NCBI GenBank assembly: GCA_015487555.1
Contig: WFPK01000025.1
Coordinates: 1 to 64,000 of the forward strand
Direction of reading: 5' to 3'
From: Phycisphaerales bacterium
GTDB taxonomy: Bacteria; Planctomycetota; Phycisphaerae; Phycisphaerales; UBA1924
DNA: 64,000 nt
This document shows positions 1 to 9,318 of this stretch, one piece after another (position 1 is the stretch's first letter; the number at the start of each line of letters is the position of its first letter). The position numbers and the translations under genes are program-made. Below the pieces are notes generated by a model. That model did not search any database and had not been told where the DNA came from. It saw nothing but the letters and a program-made list of their open reading frames with translations.

Positions 1-1582
1 CGCGCTTCATCCCCGCGTTGGTGTTGTCCGCGTGGTCATCGAAGTTGTGCCCGTTCCAGATGGCCTTGACGGTGCCTTTGATATCGCGTGTGTTGAACTT
101 GAACGAGTCATCGGTGGGCTTGACATGGAGGTGTCCGAGTTTGGCGACCTGTTCCGCCCGAAGCTCGATCTTCTGTTCGCCCGTTTCTTTGCGTCCGCCC
201 TGGCGCGATCGCTGCTTGGCTTCTTCCATGGCTTTCTCAAAGCCCTCAAGATCGACGCTCAGCCCGCGTTCTTGGGCCATCAGATCGGTGAGGTCGATGG
301 GGAAGCCGTAGGTGTCGTAGAGCTTGAAGGCGTCGGGGCCGGAGATGGAGCCAGAGTCTGATGCAAGCCCTTCAAACATCTTGATCCCACGATCCAGCGT
401 CTTCCCAAAGCTCGTCTCTTCCTCCGCGATGATCCCAATCACTCGCTCGCTGTTGGGCACCAGCTCCGGGAACGCCTCGCCCATCGTCTCGATGACGGTG
501 GGGGTCAACCCGGCCAAGAACCCTTCGGGGGCGCTGAGTTTCTGCCGCCCGTAGCGCACCGCCCGGCGCAGAATCCGCCGAAGCACATACCCACGCCCCT
601 CATTGCTCGGCATCCCGCCATCGGTGATCGCAAAGACCAGCGTGCGGATATGATCGCCGATCACGCGGTACGCCTCATCGACGCCATCGGTATCCTCATC
701 GCCGAGCTTGCCGGTGTAGGCGCGAGCGCCCGTCAGCGATTGAAGCTTCTCAAAGATCGGCGTGAACACATCCGTGTCGTAGTTCGAGTCCTTGCCTTGC
801 AGCACCGACACCACGCGCTCAAGCCCCATCCCCGTATCGACATGCTGGGCGGGCAGCTGGCTCAGCTTGCCGCCTTCAAGTCGATCGTACTGGATAAACA
901 CCAGGTTCCACAGCTCAATCACCTCCGGGTCGTCGGCGTTGACTAGATGCGACGCATCACGATTGCCCACGCGATCATAATGCAGCTCCGAGCAAGGCCC
1001 GCACGGGCCGGTATCGCCCATCTCCCAAAAATTGTCCTTCATCCCAAACGCCATCACCCGCTCGGGCGGGAGGAACTTCTCCCAGATTTTTTTCGCTTCG
1101 AGATCAGGATCGAGCCCTGCTTTTTCATCGCCTCCGAAGTACGACGCATAGAACCGCGATGGATCAAGTCCGAAGCACCCGTTCTCCCGCGGCCCGGTCA
1201 TCAGCTCCCACGCCCATGCGATCGTCTCGGCTTTGAAATAATCCCCAAACGACCAGTTGCCGAGCATCTCGAAGAAGGTATGGTGATAGGTGTCCTTGCC
1301 CACATCATCGAGGTCGTTGTGCTTGCCGCCCGCGCGGATGCACTTCTGGGTATTGGTCGCGCGCTTGAGCCCCTGCAAAGGCGAGTTGGGATCGAGCGTG
1401 CCCAGAAAGATCGGCTTATATTGATTCATCCCCGCGTTGGCAAAGGTATCACGAAGCGACGGATCGTTCGTCGGGCAGGTCGTCGATGAGGGCACGAAGG
1501 TGTGTCCACGATCGGTAAAGAACTTGATAAACGCGCTGCGAACCGCAGCTGCGGAGTTGGTATCGGTAGCAGTAGGGGACAT
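1..1582 (-). CDS. alaS: alanine--tRNA ligase, N-terminal part (runs off the left edge)
   Basis: Charges tRNA-Ala with alanine in the cytoplasm. Only the first 527 or so codons are inside the window; the editing and C-Ala domains lie beyond the left edge. The translated minus strand begins [18 protein letters not shown] and shows class II AlaRS hallmarks: the early RGHTFVPSS and [13 protein letters not shown] segments, the [21 protein letters not shown] region, and later [17 protein letters not shown]. It therefore covers the catalytic core and the start of the tRNA-recognition domain. The ATG at 1582 is chosen because the family-conserved region starts about 12 residues later. The gene stands alone, divergent from the protease gene to its right. 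Confidence 0.95.
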   Translation of the reverse strand, partial: MSPTATDTNSAAAVRSAFIKFFTDRGHTFVPSSTTCPTNDPSLRDTFANAGMNQYKPIFLGTLDPNSPLQGLKRATNTQKCIRAGGKHNDLDDVGKDTYHHTFFEMLGNWSFGDYFKAETIAWAWELMTGPRENGCFGLDPSRFYASYFGGDEKAGLDPDLEAKKIWEKFLPPERVMAFGMKDNFWEMGDTGPCGPCSELHYDRVGNRDASHLVNADDPEVIELWNLVFIQYDRLEGGKLSQLPAQHVDTGMGLERVVSVLQGKDSNYDTDVFTPIFEKLQSLTGARAYTGKLGDEDTDGVDEAYRVIGDHIRTLVFAITDGGMPSNEGRGYVLRRILRRAVRYGRQKLSAPEGFLAGLTPTVIETMGEAFPELVPNSERVIGIIAEEETSFGKTLDRGIKMFEGLASDSGSISGPDAFKLYDTYGFPIDLTDLMAQERGLSVDLEGFEKAMEEAKQRSRQGGRKETGEQKIELRAEQVAKLGHLHVKPTDDSFKFNTRDIKGTVKAIWNGHNFDDHADNTNAGMKR

Positions 1583-1788
1583 TGGGTGTTCCGTTTCTGT
1601 TGGGGATTGGCCATTGCGTTCAATTACGCATCGGTGATGATAGGGGCTTTGCATTCGTGTTGTACCGATTCCCAAGGTCGCAAAAGCACACAAATTACCC
1701 GAGTTCATTGGCAGCCGGGCGGTTTTCGGGGTCTCTTTGAGTGTCCAACGATCCCGAGCGATTTTCCAAGAGACGAGGAGCCCAGCCG
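1583..1788. promoter_or_regulatory. divergent intergenic region between alaS and the protease gene
   Basis: This 206-bp gap separates two divergently transcribed genes, so promoters for both must lie here. I could not assign -35/-10 boxes with confidence. A GAGGAG ribosome-binding site lies at 1775-1780, ahead of the ATG at 1789, and decides the start of the protease gene. Confidence 0.5.
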
Positions 1789-2673
1789 ATGCGCTATCTG
1801 TATACCGCCCAAGCCATCACCCTGCTTGGTATTGTCGCTGCGTCTGGGTCCGCTGGCGTCATCCGCCACGATGTCAACGATGCCCTCTATCAAGAGCTCG
1901 GGCAACAGAACCCGTTTAGCGCAGTCGGCCAGCTGAGCGTTTCATTCTCCACCGGCGGGGGGACAAGCTGCTCGGGAACATTGATCGCCGACCAATGGAT
2001 CCTCACCGCTGCCCACTGCGTCGATCGCCCGGTCGCCTCGGCTGCCTTCCTCCGCGATACCAACTTCGGATTCATCGACCAAGTCATCCTCCACCCAGAC
2101 TGGCAACGCAACAACTTCCTCGGCGGCGGAGACCTCGCACTCCTGCGCCTGAGCACCCCGATCACCGCCATCGACCCCGCAGAAATCTACACCGGACGCG
2201 ATGAACTCGGCGCCCAAGGCACCATCGTCGGGTTCGGACAAACCGGCACCGGACTCACCGGCGCCCAGGCAGGAACCCAAGGCACACTCAGAGCAGGTAA
2301 CAATGTCATGGATGTGCTGGGCACCGCGCGCGGATGGGACGAACGCATCCTGCTCACCGACTTCGACAACCCGCTCAACCCCGGTGACTCAAACTACGGT
2401 TCGAGCTCGCCTTTGGATCTCGAATACTCCATCGCCCCAGGCGACTCGGGCGGGGCCCTGTTCATCATGACCGATTCAGGATGGCAGATCGCGGGCGTCA
2501 GCTCATTTGTCAACTCAACCGACGGCTCACCCAACAGCGACTACGGCGATAGCAACGGCTTCACCCGCGTCTCGGACTACGCCGGGTGGATCAACTCGAT
2601 CATCCCCGCGCCGGGAACCCTCCCGATGCTGGCTGGCGGATTGCTCTTTGGCGCCCGCCGACGCCGAGCGTGA
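1789..2673 (+). CDS. secreted trypsin-like serine protease with PEP-CTERM-like tail
   Basis: A 294-residue S1-family (chymotrypsin fold) protease. The start at 1789 is preferred over the upstream in-frame GTG at 1741 because it follows GAGGAG and opens directly into a signal peptide ([20 protein letters not shown]). The catalytic triad is visible: His76 in LTAAHC, Asp115 in GGDLALLRL, and Ser220 in APGDSGGAL. The C-terminus is [18 protein letters not shown] followed by Arg residues, that is, a Pro-containing motif, a hydrophobic helix and a basic end, as in PEP-CTERM sorting signals. Expected to be exported and then processed or anchored at the surface. The substrate is unknown. The family and triad are certain; the sorting signal is likely. 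Confidence 0.9.
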   Translation: MRYLYTAQAITLLGIVAASGSAGVIRHDVNDALYQELGQQNPFSAVGQLSVSFSTGGGTSCSGTLIADQWILTAAHCVDRPVASAAFLRDTNFGFIDQVILHPDWQRNNFLGGGDLALLRLSTPITAIDPAEIYTGRDELGAQGTIVGFGQTGTGLTGAQAGTQGTLRAGNNVMDVLGTARGWDERILLTDFDNPLNPGDSNYGSSSPLDLEYSIAPGDSGGALFIMTDSGWQIAGVSSFVNSTDGSPNSDYGDSNGFTRVSDYAGWINSIIPAPGTLPMLAGGLLFGARRRRA

Positions 2674-2689
2674 CAAGTATTTGAAATCC

Positions 2690-2790
2690 CCATCCGGGTG
2701 CCACGCCTTGACCGTCTTCGGCAAGGCGTGTCTTGTTCCCTACTCAACGCAAGAACACTGCTTGCCGAAGACGGTCAAGCAGCGGTACCT
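2690..2790. repeat. twin-hairpin palindromic element (diverged copy)
   Basis: A 19-base arm at 2707-2725 (CTTGACCGTCTTCGGCAAG) is repeated as its exact reverse complement at 2761-2779, with 35 bases between. Each half can also fold alone: CACGCCTTG/CAAGGCGTG on the left and CTGCTTG/CAAGCAG on the right. The left edge (GGGTGCCACG, then CGTCTTCGG) resembles the start of the larger palindromic elements near 27.8 and 49.8 kb, so this is probably a diverged or shortened relative. It lies between two convergent genes and could also terminate transcription, although no T-run follows. Confidence 0.6.
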
Positions 2791-2811
2791 TTGTGAGGTA
2801 TCGGGTCAAGA

Positions 2812-4182
2812 TTACGGACATCCAGCAGCAAATGCTTGAAGAAACTCGGAGACATCAAAGAAGTTCCATCGTCCGTCATTGTTGAAGTCGGCTGCGGGAT
2901 CGTTGGCGGCGAAGAGTTTGAGGAACTCAGAGATGTCAAAGAAGTCAAGTGCAAAGTTGTTAGTAAGATCAGCGGCGCAGTTGATGTCGAAGATATATGT
3001 GGAACCAGAACTGGTCATTCCGGCACTGTCATCACCAGCGGCTCCAATTGCAATGGTGCCGTTGTTGATCGCAACAGACCAGCCGAAGTAATCGTATCTC
3101 TCACCATCGCTTGCAAGGAGTTTGGCGAGTTGAACACCAGTGGACGCATCGAATAGATACGCGGACCCAGACAGAAACCCATTGTCTACATCCCCAATCG
3201 CTCCAACAGCGATTAAGCCATCATTGATAGAAGTTGAATGCCCAAATCGGTCTTCGTATGCCCCATCGTTTGGCAGGAGCTTGGAGTTTTGGAAGTGAGT
3301 GCCGGTGGATACATCATACAGGTACACGGAGCCGGAGGCAGGACCATTTTCGTTGTCAGTGAAGGCGCCAACTGCGACGAGGTCATCCGCAATGGCAATG
3401 GACCAGCCGAAGTCGCCACCCCCATCGCTTGGAAGAAGCTTCGCGATTTGAGTCCCTGTGGAAGCATTAAAAAGATACGCGGAGCCAGAAATAGCATCTC
3501 CAATTGACCCAACGGCCACAATGTTGTTGTCGATAGCAATTGACCATCCAAAGTAATCTGCGACCCTGCCACCGATAGGGAGTAGTTTTGCGATCTGTGT
3601 GCCCGTGTTTGCATCAAACAAATATGCTGAACCAGCAGAGAATCCGTTTTCGTCATCGAACCATGCTCCAACTGCAACGATGCCGTTGTCAATAGCAATA
3701 GACTTGCCAAATTGATCCCCCTCAGTTCCATCATTTGGAAGCAGCTTGATGAGTTGAGTGCCTGTTGTGGCATCAAAGAGATAGGCAGACCCAGAATCGT
3801 CGCCGTTGTCATCATCAAATGGTGAACCAACCGCGACAACTCCATTGTCTATGTCTATTGAGGTGCCAAACAAATCATCCATTGCTCCATCACTGGGGAG
3901 AAGTTTGGCGAGTTGAGTACCGGAAAGTGCATTGAAAAGATATGCAGATCCGGAGTTTTCGCCATTGTCGTCGTCATTTTTCGCGCCAATTGCGATGATG
4001 TCGATGTCGATGGCAACGGAAGTGCCAAACCAATCACTCCCAGAAGGATCGTTCGCTTGCAGTTTGAAGTCTTCGTTGATTACTTGCCCACTTGCTGTGG
4101 GCACGGCACCTGTAGACATGCCAATGAGTGTTGTGAAAAAAATGCAGTTCCTGTAGGAAGCACGGTTGTTCATGATATTCAT
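2812..4182 (-). CDS. secreted FG-GAP/beta-propeller repeat protein with GC-type dockerin
   Basis: A 456-residue exported protein. Residues 1-32 form a signal peptide ending near PTASG. About seven repeats of roughly 50 residues follow, each of the form WFGxSVAID...IAVGA...D.D.NG..SGSAYLFDA.TGTQ.AKLLP, which match integrin-alpha/FG-GAP propeller blades with Asp-rich calcium-binding loops. The last 55 residues hold two dockerin-like segments (FALDFFDISEFLKLF and NNDGRWNFFDVSEFLQAF) and end in AAGCP, the signature of the GC-type dockerin of Phycisphaerales. Likely displayed on, or attached to, the cell surface. The gene is clearly more AT-rich than its neighbours. No enzyme motif is seen. Confidence 0.88.
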   Translation of the reverse strand: MNIMNNRASYRNCIFFTTLIGMSTGAVPTASGQVINEDFKLQANDPSGSDWFGTSVAIDIDIIAIGAKNDDDNGENSGSAYLFNALSGTQLAKLLPSDGAMDDLFGTSIDIDNGVVAVGSPFDDDNGDDSGSAYLFDATTGTQLIKLLPNDGTEGDQFGKSIAIDNGIVAVGAWFDDENGFSAGSAYLFDANTGTQIAKLLPIGGRVADYFGWSIAIDNNIVAVGSIGDAISGSAYLFNASTGTQIAKLLPSDGGGDFGWSIAIADDLVAVGAFTDNENGPASGSVYLYDVSTGTHFQNSKLLPNDGAYEDRFGHSTSINDGLIAVGAIGDVDNGFLSGSAYLFDASTGVQLAKLLASDGERYDYFGWSVAINNGTIAIGAAGDDSAGMTSSGSTYIFDINCAADLTNNFALDFFDISEFLKLFAANDPAADFNNDGRWNFFDVSEFLQAFAAGCP

Positions 4183-4317
4183 TCCGTTTCGTGTGACATA
4201 TACAGCGAAGATGGTCTACTCAACAGAGATGTTCATCGGCACACGGTAGGGATTTTGGCCAACCAGCGAGCTTATTCTCCTGACCCAAGAAGCAAAATCG
4301 GCTACCCTTCCAATGCA

Positions 4318-5502
4318 ATGGCCAAACGCACCACCAAAAAGAAAACGACCAAGAAAACGACCAAGAAGCCCACCCGCAAACGCGTCGTCACCGATGCCGC
4401 CCCCGCGATTCGGCTTTATGACTCGCCCATCGCACTCGGGTCAGTCCTGGGTCAATCGCGGGCGGCCGAAATCCTTGGGCAGTCCATGCAATCGGGGCGT
4501 GTGCATCACGCCTGGATATTCCATGGCCCCGAAGGCGTCGGCAAGTTCACCGCGGCCATCGCGTGGGCGGCGACGATCCTTGATCCAAGCTCGGCTCCCG
4601 ATCTGGGCGGGCAGATCGCACCCGATCCCGACAGCCATGTCCAGCAACTCCTCAAAGCCGGCACGCACCCGGACCTGCATGTCATCAAGAAAGAACTCGC
4701 GCGGTATCACGAAGAAAAAAAGGTCCGCGATGCCAAGCTCGCGACGATCCCCAAAGCCATCGTCGAAGAGCACCTGATCGTGCCCGCGACCTTGGCCCCG
4801 ACGATGAAGAGCGATTCGATCGCGGGCAAGGTGTTTATTGTCGATGAAGCCGAGCTGCTCGATCGCTCGCCGACCAATGCCCCGGTGCAGAACGCGATCC
4901 TCAAAACCCTCGAAGAGCCCGCGCCCGGCACAGTGATTATCCTCGTGACCTCCAGCGAAGATCGGCTCTTGCCCACCATCCGCTCCCGATGCCAGCGCGT
5001 GGCCTTTACGCCCCTCGATGACGACGCGATGCGGGCATGGGTCAACACGCAGGATTTGAACCTCGATCCCGACGAACACCACTGGCTGATGCACTACGCA
5101 GCCGGCTCGCCGGGGCGATTCCTCGGCGCGATCGAAGGCGGGCTCTACCACTGGCACAAGCAGATCGACCCGATGTGCAAAGAGGCCGAGCGAGGCGTGC
5201 ATCCGATCGCGCTGGGCCCGACGATGGGCGAGCTGGTCGATCAATGGGCAAGCAAGTGGGTCAAAGAGGGCGAGAAGCTCGGCGAGAACCGCTCGAAAGA
5301 AGCAGCCAACAAGAAGGGGGCCGACCAGATGTTCGCGCTCATCGCCCAACGCGCCCGCAAGGGATTACGCGAACCTGCATCAATAGCTCGCGCGCTCCAC
5401 ACGATTGATTGCGTCGAGCGTGCCAAGATCGAGCTCAACACCAATGTGCAGGTCAAGTTCGTGATGGAACACCTGGCAGCAGGGCTCAGCGAACCGGTAT
5501 AA
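4318..5502 (+). CDS. holB: DNA polymerase III delta' subunit (clamp-loader ATPase-like)
   Basis: Clamp-loader component that helps place the sliding clamp during replication. The ATG at 4318 gives 394 residues; the frame is open further upstream, but that stretch overlaps the divergent propeller gene and its promoter. After a Lys/Thr-rich N-terminus (about 25 residues) comes an AAA+ module: IALGSVLGQSRAAEIL, Walker A GPEGVGKFT, the Walker B/sensor segment KVFIVDEAELLD, NAILKTLEEPAPGTVIILV, and the SRC motif in TIRSRCQRVAF. The zinc-binding cysteines typical of the tau/gamma subunit are not apparent, which favours delta'. The basic N-terminal tail is unusual. The downstream gene is convergent (fliS). 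Confidence 0.85.
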   Translation: MAKRTTKKKTTKKTTKKPTRKRVVTDAAPAIRLYDSPIALGSVLGQSRAAEILGQSMQSGRVHHAWIFHGPEGVGKFTAAIAWAATILDPSSAPDLGGQIAPDPDSHVQQLLKAGTHPDLHVIKKELARYHEEKKVRDAKLATIPKAIVEEHLIVPATLAPTMKSDSIAGKVFIVDEAELLDRSPTNAPVQNAILKTLEEPAPGTVIILVTSSEDRLLPTIRSRCQRVAFTPLDDDAMRAWVNTQDLNLDPDEHHWLMHYAAGSPGRFLGAIEGGLYHWHKQIDPMCKEAERGVHPIALGPTMGELVDQWASKWVKEGEKLGENRSKEAANKKGADQMFALIAQRARKGLREPASIARALHTIDCVERAKIELNTNVQVKFVMEHLAAGLSEPV

Positions 5503-5519
5503 GTTTTCGGATTGGGCTT

Positions 5520-5999
5520 TTAGGCCTGGAAACTGATCGGCTGATGGGCCGTCGGCGATGCCTGCGATGCGGGTGTCGCTGGCGGGGTTGGAATCGAGCC
5601 AACGATCCCTTGCTCGCGTTCCTTGGCCACCTGCTCCATCGTCAAGACCCATGTCTCGCGTTCGTATTCGAGCAGGTTGATCATCTCATCGAGCTTCTTG
5701 ATGTCTTTGTCGTTGCTCGCGCGGAACAGCTCGCCATAGATAAAGGTATAGAGCTCGCGGACCGCTTTGGCGATCTCGGGTGCGGGCTCGGTTTTGATCG
5801 TGTTGAGCAGCTCAAGGACGATATCCCGGCACTGGGTAAACCCTTCGTAGATCATCTCCGGGTGCTTTTTCTCAAGCCCTGCGCGGGCCTGATTGGCAAA
5901 CTTGATTGCTCCATCGAGGAGCATCAGCCGAAGCTCTTCAGGCGATGCGGTCATCACCTTGGTCCGAAGGTACGCATTGGCGGTGGTGTTTTCATTCAT
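5520..5999 (-). CDS. fliS: flagellar export chaperone FliS
   Basis: Binds flagellin in the cytoplasm, preventing early polymerisation and guiding it to the type III export gate. The 159-residue protein has the family's N-terminal pattern (NAYLRTKVMTASPEELRLML, then LLDGAIKFANQA) and a helical bundle with LYTFIYGELFRASNDKD. The C-terminal 25 residues are Pro/Ala/Thr-rich and extend past the usual end of about 130 residues. It lies 45 bp downstream of fliD on the same strand, the common fliD-fliS order, so both are probably co-transcribed. No flagellin gene is present in the window. Confidence 0.93.
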   Translation of the reverse strand: MNENTTANAYLRTKVMTASPEELRLMLLDGAIKFANQARAGLEKKHPEMIYEGFTQCRDIVLELLNTIKTEPAPEIAKAVRELYTFIYGELFRASNDKDIKKLDEMINLLEYERETWVLTMEQVAKEREQGIVGSIPTPPATPASQASPTAHQPISFQA

Positions 6000-6044
6000 C
6001 GCAGGGAGTATCGGTCCTTCACGAGCCCTTCTTGAGCCGGATTC

Positions 6045-8924
6045 TTATCCTAAAGCTGCCAACTGTGATAATGATGCACCTTGGGTCTGGAATGCGCCAA
6101 TCGCCTGCTCCATGGCCAAGAACTGGCGTTGGAGGACGACTCGTTTGTTGTCGAGCCCACGCTGAATCGCTTCGATCCGATCTTCTTGGAGCTTGATTTG
6201 CGAATCGAGCGCGTCGGATCGGTTCTGAAGCACGCCTCCGATGCTGGTAACATATGAGTTGGCGAACTCTTCGAGCTGCCCGAGCACACTCAGCTCCGTG
6301 AAGAAGGGTTCGTCGATGGTGTTTGGATTATCATCGTCGTTTGCATCAAGGGTCTGCTGGGTGAAGAGGTTCTCAACCGCTTCGGGGTCCTGGGCATACG
6401 CCTCGCGGAACACCTCGGCATCGAACTCGAGCTTGCCACCCGATCCAACCCGGATTCCCACCTCATCGAGCGAGTTAAAAGTATCGGTAAACCCATCATT
6501 CTCTCGGCGGATAACCGAATACATCGAGTTGCGTAGATTGAGGAGCGTGCCATCGCCGAGCAAGATGCCGCGTTCTTCGGTCTCTTCGTCATAGCGTGTC
6601 TGGAAATCAATCCCCTCGATGACATTGTTGAACGATGCGACAAAGTCACTGATTTTGGACTCGATCTCGGCGGTGTTTGTTGTCACCGAGACTTCAACCG
6701 AGTCTTCCGAGCTTGAAAGCAGGTCGATGGTGACGCCTTGGACAATCCCGTCGAGTTGATTGGTCGAGCTGGTCAAGAGCACGCCGGTGGCAGCGTTATC
6801 AGAGCCAAAGAACACACGCGCGTCGTTGCCTTCGTCGAGGGTGCTGAGCCCAAGATCAAATCCGCCGGTATCGACCAAGAACCGCCCGTCTTCACCCGAG
6901 CGTTCGCTGGTGAGGTTGAGCCGGAACGGTGCCGATCCGACTCCAGTATTGATCACCGAGGCGTTCACACCGACATTGGCAGCATTGATCGCATTGCGAA
7001 CATCTTCAAGCGTTGCATCGGCATCAAAGTCGATGACCTTCTCGAATGAGCCAGTGATGAAATTATCGGCACCTGAGCCTGTCGCTTCGCCCACGATTCC
7101 GAGATTGGTCGCGACCGAGCCGGAGACTTCGGCGATGGTTATCGTTGTGCCAGCCCCGCTTGTATCTTCGATGGTGATACCGTCGCCGTTGTCGTTGATC
7201 CGTGCGTTGATCTCGAGCGAAGGCGACGCGTTATTGATTTTCTTGAGCAAGTCGGCGATGGTGTTGTCGGAGTTGGTGATGGTGATCTCAGCACGGATGC
7301 CATTGGCATCAACGATTTCGAATGTCCCGGTGCCGATGCCCTCGCCGTTGTTGAGTTCGTCAAGGAGCGAGCCCGTGCCGACATACGCTAGTTGCAGGTT
7401 CGATCCCGCAGCAGTCCCATCGGTGAATGATCCCGAGATACCCAAGATCGCCGCGGTATCGCTGCCTCCGGTTCCCGTGATACTAAAGGTTGTTCCTCCG
7501 GTGGTATTGTCCACGATCTGGATGCCGGTGCCGTTGGCATTGATCGAAGCGGTGACCGCACCGCCGGAATCAGCATTGATTTTGTTGATAATGTCATTGA
7601 CATCATCGAGCCCGCTGACATCACTCGAAAAGGCGCTAGTCCCATCTTGTGTGACAAAGTTGAGTATCCCGTCGGTTGCTCCAAGCCCCGTTCCGCCGTT
7701 GAGACTCGAGACGAGTTTGGTGTTCATCCCTGCGAGGATGCGCGATCCACTGGCGCTGCCTCCGGTGTAGCTTCCGACGAGTCCGAGGTCTTCTGCGGTG
7801 GTGACGACGCCGGTGCTGTTCGAGAAGTTGGCGATGTCAAAGTTGCGTCCCGATGAATCGACGATATCGATGCCGCCGGTGGTGGTATTGATCGAAGCGG
7901 TAAACTCGGAGAACCCGGCATCGCTCAGTTGGGTGTTCAAGCGATCAATCACACCACCAACGGTCGAGACCGCTCCGCTGATCACACCGATCACCGGCTG
8001 CCCATCATCATCGAGGATCGGATCACCATTCTCATCGGTGAGTTCGCCCTCGATCTCGCCGATGCGGATATCAACAACAATATCATCAGTCCCAACACCA
8101 ACCCCGTCGCCGTCGATATCAATGGTGATGGTGAAATCCTCGATACCCAGCCCTGATGCGACACGCGTAGCGACGCCTCGACCATCATTGAGCGATTGAA
8201 GCGGGGTGTTGGCATTCATACCAAAGACGGAAGTCCCGACCAAGGTGTTGCCGCTGATGTCGTTGGGATCGAGCCCGAGCGATGCAAGGATTCCCGCTCC
8301 GGATTCTTCCGAGATGCTGAGTGTGCCGGTGCTGCTGATAACAAAGTTGTCGTTTTCGACCCGTGCGGTGACATCGGGAACCGATGAGATCGCATCGAGC
8401 ACTTCTTGGACGGTGCCTGCGCGTGAGAGATCGACCTCGGTGCCGTTGACGGTGATGGTGCCCCGGGTGATCCCATCGCCGTTGTTGAGGTCGGCCAGTG
8501 CGGTATTGTTATCGAGTCTTGCCGCATCGGATTCAAAGGAGAGCGAAGAGATCCCGATGGCCGAGGAGTCCAGATCGGCAAAGCCGCGTGTGAGCATCTG
8601 CTGGGTCGAGACAAGCCGATCAACGATGAAGTTGTAGCTCCCGGGCACCGCTGCGGAGCTCGCTGTCGCGGTGAGCACGGATTCATTGCTCGATGCAACG
8701 CTTCGCGATGCGAAGATGTTGTTGATGCGAAACGAGGCAGCTGCGGTCTTGAAGTTGTTGAGTCGAGAGTTGATATCCAGAAAGGCAGACTGCTGGGACT
8801 TGAGCTGGATGACCCGCTGCTGGGCAAGAATCTTGGGGCGAGACTGTACCGAAATCAACTGGTCGATCAGCGATGCCGAATCAATCCCCGAAAATATCCC
8901 AACGCCTGTGGTGATGCCACCCAT
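6045..8924 (-). CDS. fliD: flagellar hook-associated protein 2 (filament cap), oversized
   Basis: Caps the flagellar filament and directs flagellin insertion outside the cell. The N-terminus (MGGITTGVGIFSGIDSASLI, then DQLISVQSRP) and the C-terminal coiled coil (YVTSIGGVLQNRSDALDSQI, then FLAMEQAIGAFQ) are classic FliD. At 959 residues it is about twice the usual 450-500. The extra length sits in the middle (about residues 140-680), where related units recur: LADLNNGDGITRGTITVNG, LQSLNDGRGVATR, LVSSLNGGTGLG and LLDELNNGEGIGTGTFEI. Each is followed by a Thr/Gly/Asp-rich stretch and an AINA/KINA helix, as in flagellin-hook IN repeats. The start has AGGAG at about 8930-8934 upstream. Probably heads a fliD-fliS operon. 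Confidence 0.95.
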   Translation of the reverse strand: MGGITTGVGIFSGIDSASLIDQLISVQSRPKILAQQRVIQLKSQQSAFLDINSRLNNFKTAAASFRINNIFASRSVASSNESVLTATASSAAVPGSYNFIVDRLVSTQQMLTRGFADLDSSAIGISSLSFESDAARLDNNTALADLNNGDGITRGTITVNGTEVDLSRAGTVQEVLDAISSVPDVTARVENDNFVISSTGTLSISEESGAGILASLGLDPNDISGNTLVGTSVFGMNANTPLQSLNDGRGVATRVASGLGIEDFTITIDIDGDGVGVGTDDIVVDIRIGEIEGELTDENGDPILDDDGQPVIGVISGAVSTVGGVIDRLNTQLSDAGFSEFTASINTTTGGIDIVDSSGRNFDIANFSNSTGVVTTAEDLGLVGSYTGGSASGSRILAGMNTKLVSSLNGGTGLGATDGILNFVTQDGTSAFSSDVSGLDDVNDIINKINADSGGAVTASINANGTGIQIVDNTTGGTTFSITGTGGSDTAAILGISGSFTDGTAAGSNLQLAYVGTGSLLDELNNGEGIGTGTFEIVDANGIRAEITITNSDNTIADLLKKINNASPSLEINARINDNGDGITIEDTSGAGTTITIAEVSGSVATNLGIVGEATGSGADNFITGSFEKVIDFDADATLEDVRNAINAANVGVNASVINTGVGSAPFRLNLTSERSGEDGRFLVDTGGFDLGLSTLDEGNDARVFFGSDNAATGVLLTSSTNQLDGIVQGVTIDLLSSSEDSVEVSVTTNTAEIESKISDFVASFNNVIEGIDFQTRYDEETEERGILLGDGTLLNLRNSMYSVIRRENDGFTDTFNSLDEVGIRVGSGGKLEFDAEVFREAYAQDPEAVENLFTQQTLDANDDDNPNTIDEPFFTELSVLGQLEEFANSYVTSIGGVLQNRSDALDSQIKLQEDRIEAIQRGLDNKRVVLQRQFLAMEQAIGAFQTQGASLSQLAALG

Positions 8925-9318
8925 AGCTCAACTCCTTTTGAGCGGTTTCTCTACCTGATGAACCGCTTCTCGTGCCGGTTTCACACGCACGCCACCCGCC
9001 CAAGGCCGGTGGCAAGAAAAAGTTCACGCTGCACCATCTATCGGGCGAGGAAAGGGGTATTCTGGACTCAGATTCGCCTCATCCACGACCATTGCTCGGG
9101 TTGGAGCCAGAGAAGTCGAGTAATGCGCCCAATCGGTCAGAATCTGCCCTTGGCTGCGCAAGAACTGCCCAGGCGTGAATCAATCACCCGATTCATGGGT
9201 TTGGTCTGCCAACATCCCATCCGATGCCTACAAATCATCAAATAAATCATGCAGCGATGCCGATCACACCTTTGCGAGGATCGTACACAATAAGCACATA
9301 CCCTTACGGCTACACACC
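8925..9318. promoter_or_regulatory. divergent intergenic region between fliD and a membrane-protein gene
   Basis: This 394-bp stretch has no convincing gene on either strand. It must contain the fliD promoter, but I found no clear match to a sigma-28 flagellar promoter by eye. A short GC-rich palindromic patch (CCACCCGCCCAAGGCCGGTGG) lies near 8991-9011. Short open frames here have no recognisable content. Confidence 0.4.

Noticed and set aside
3913-4317. N-terminal extension of the delta' subunit gene
   Set aside because: The added 135 codons lie over the divergent propeller gene and its promoter; the family-like part starts after 4318.
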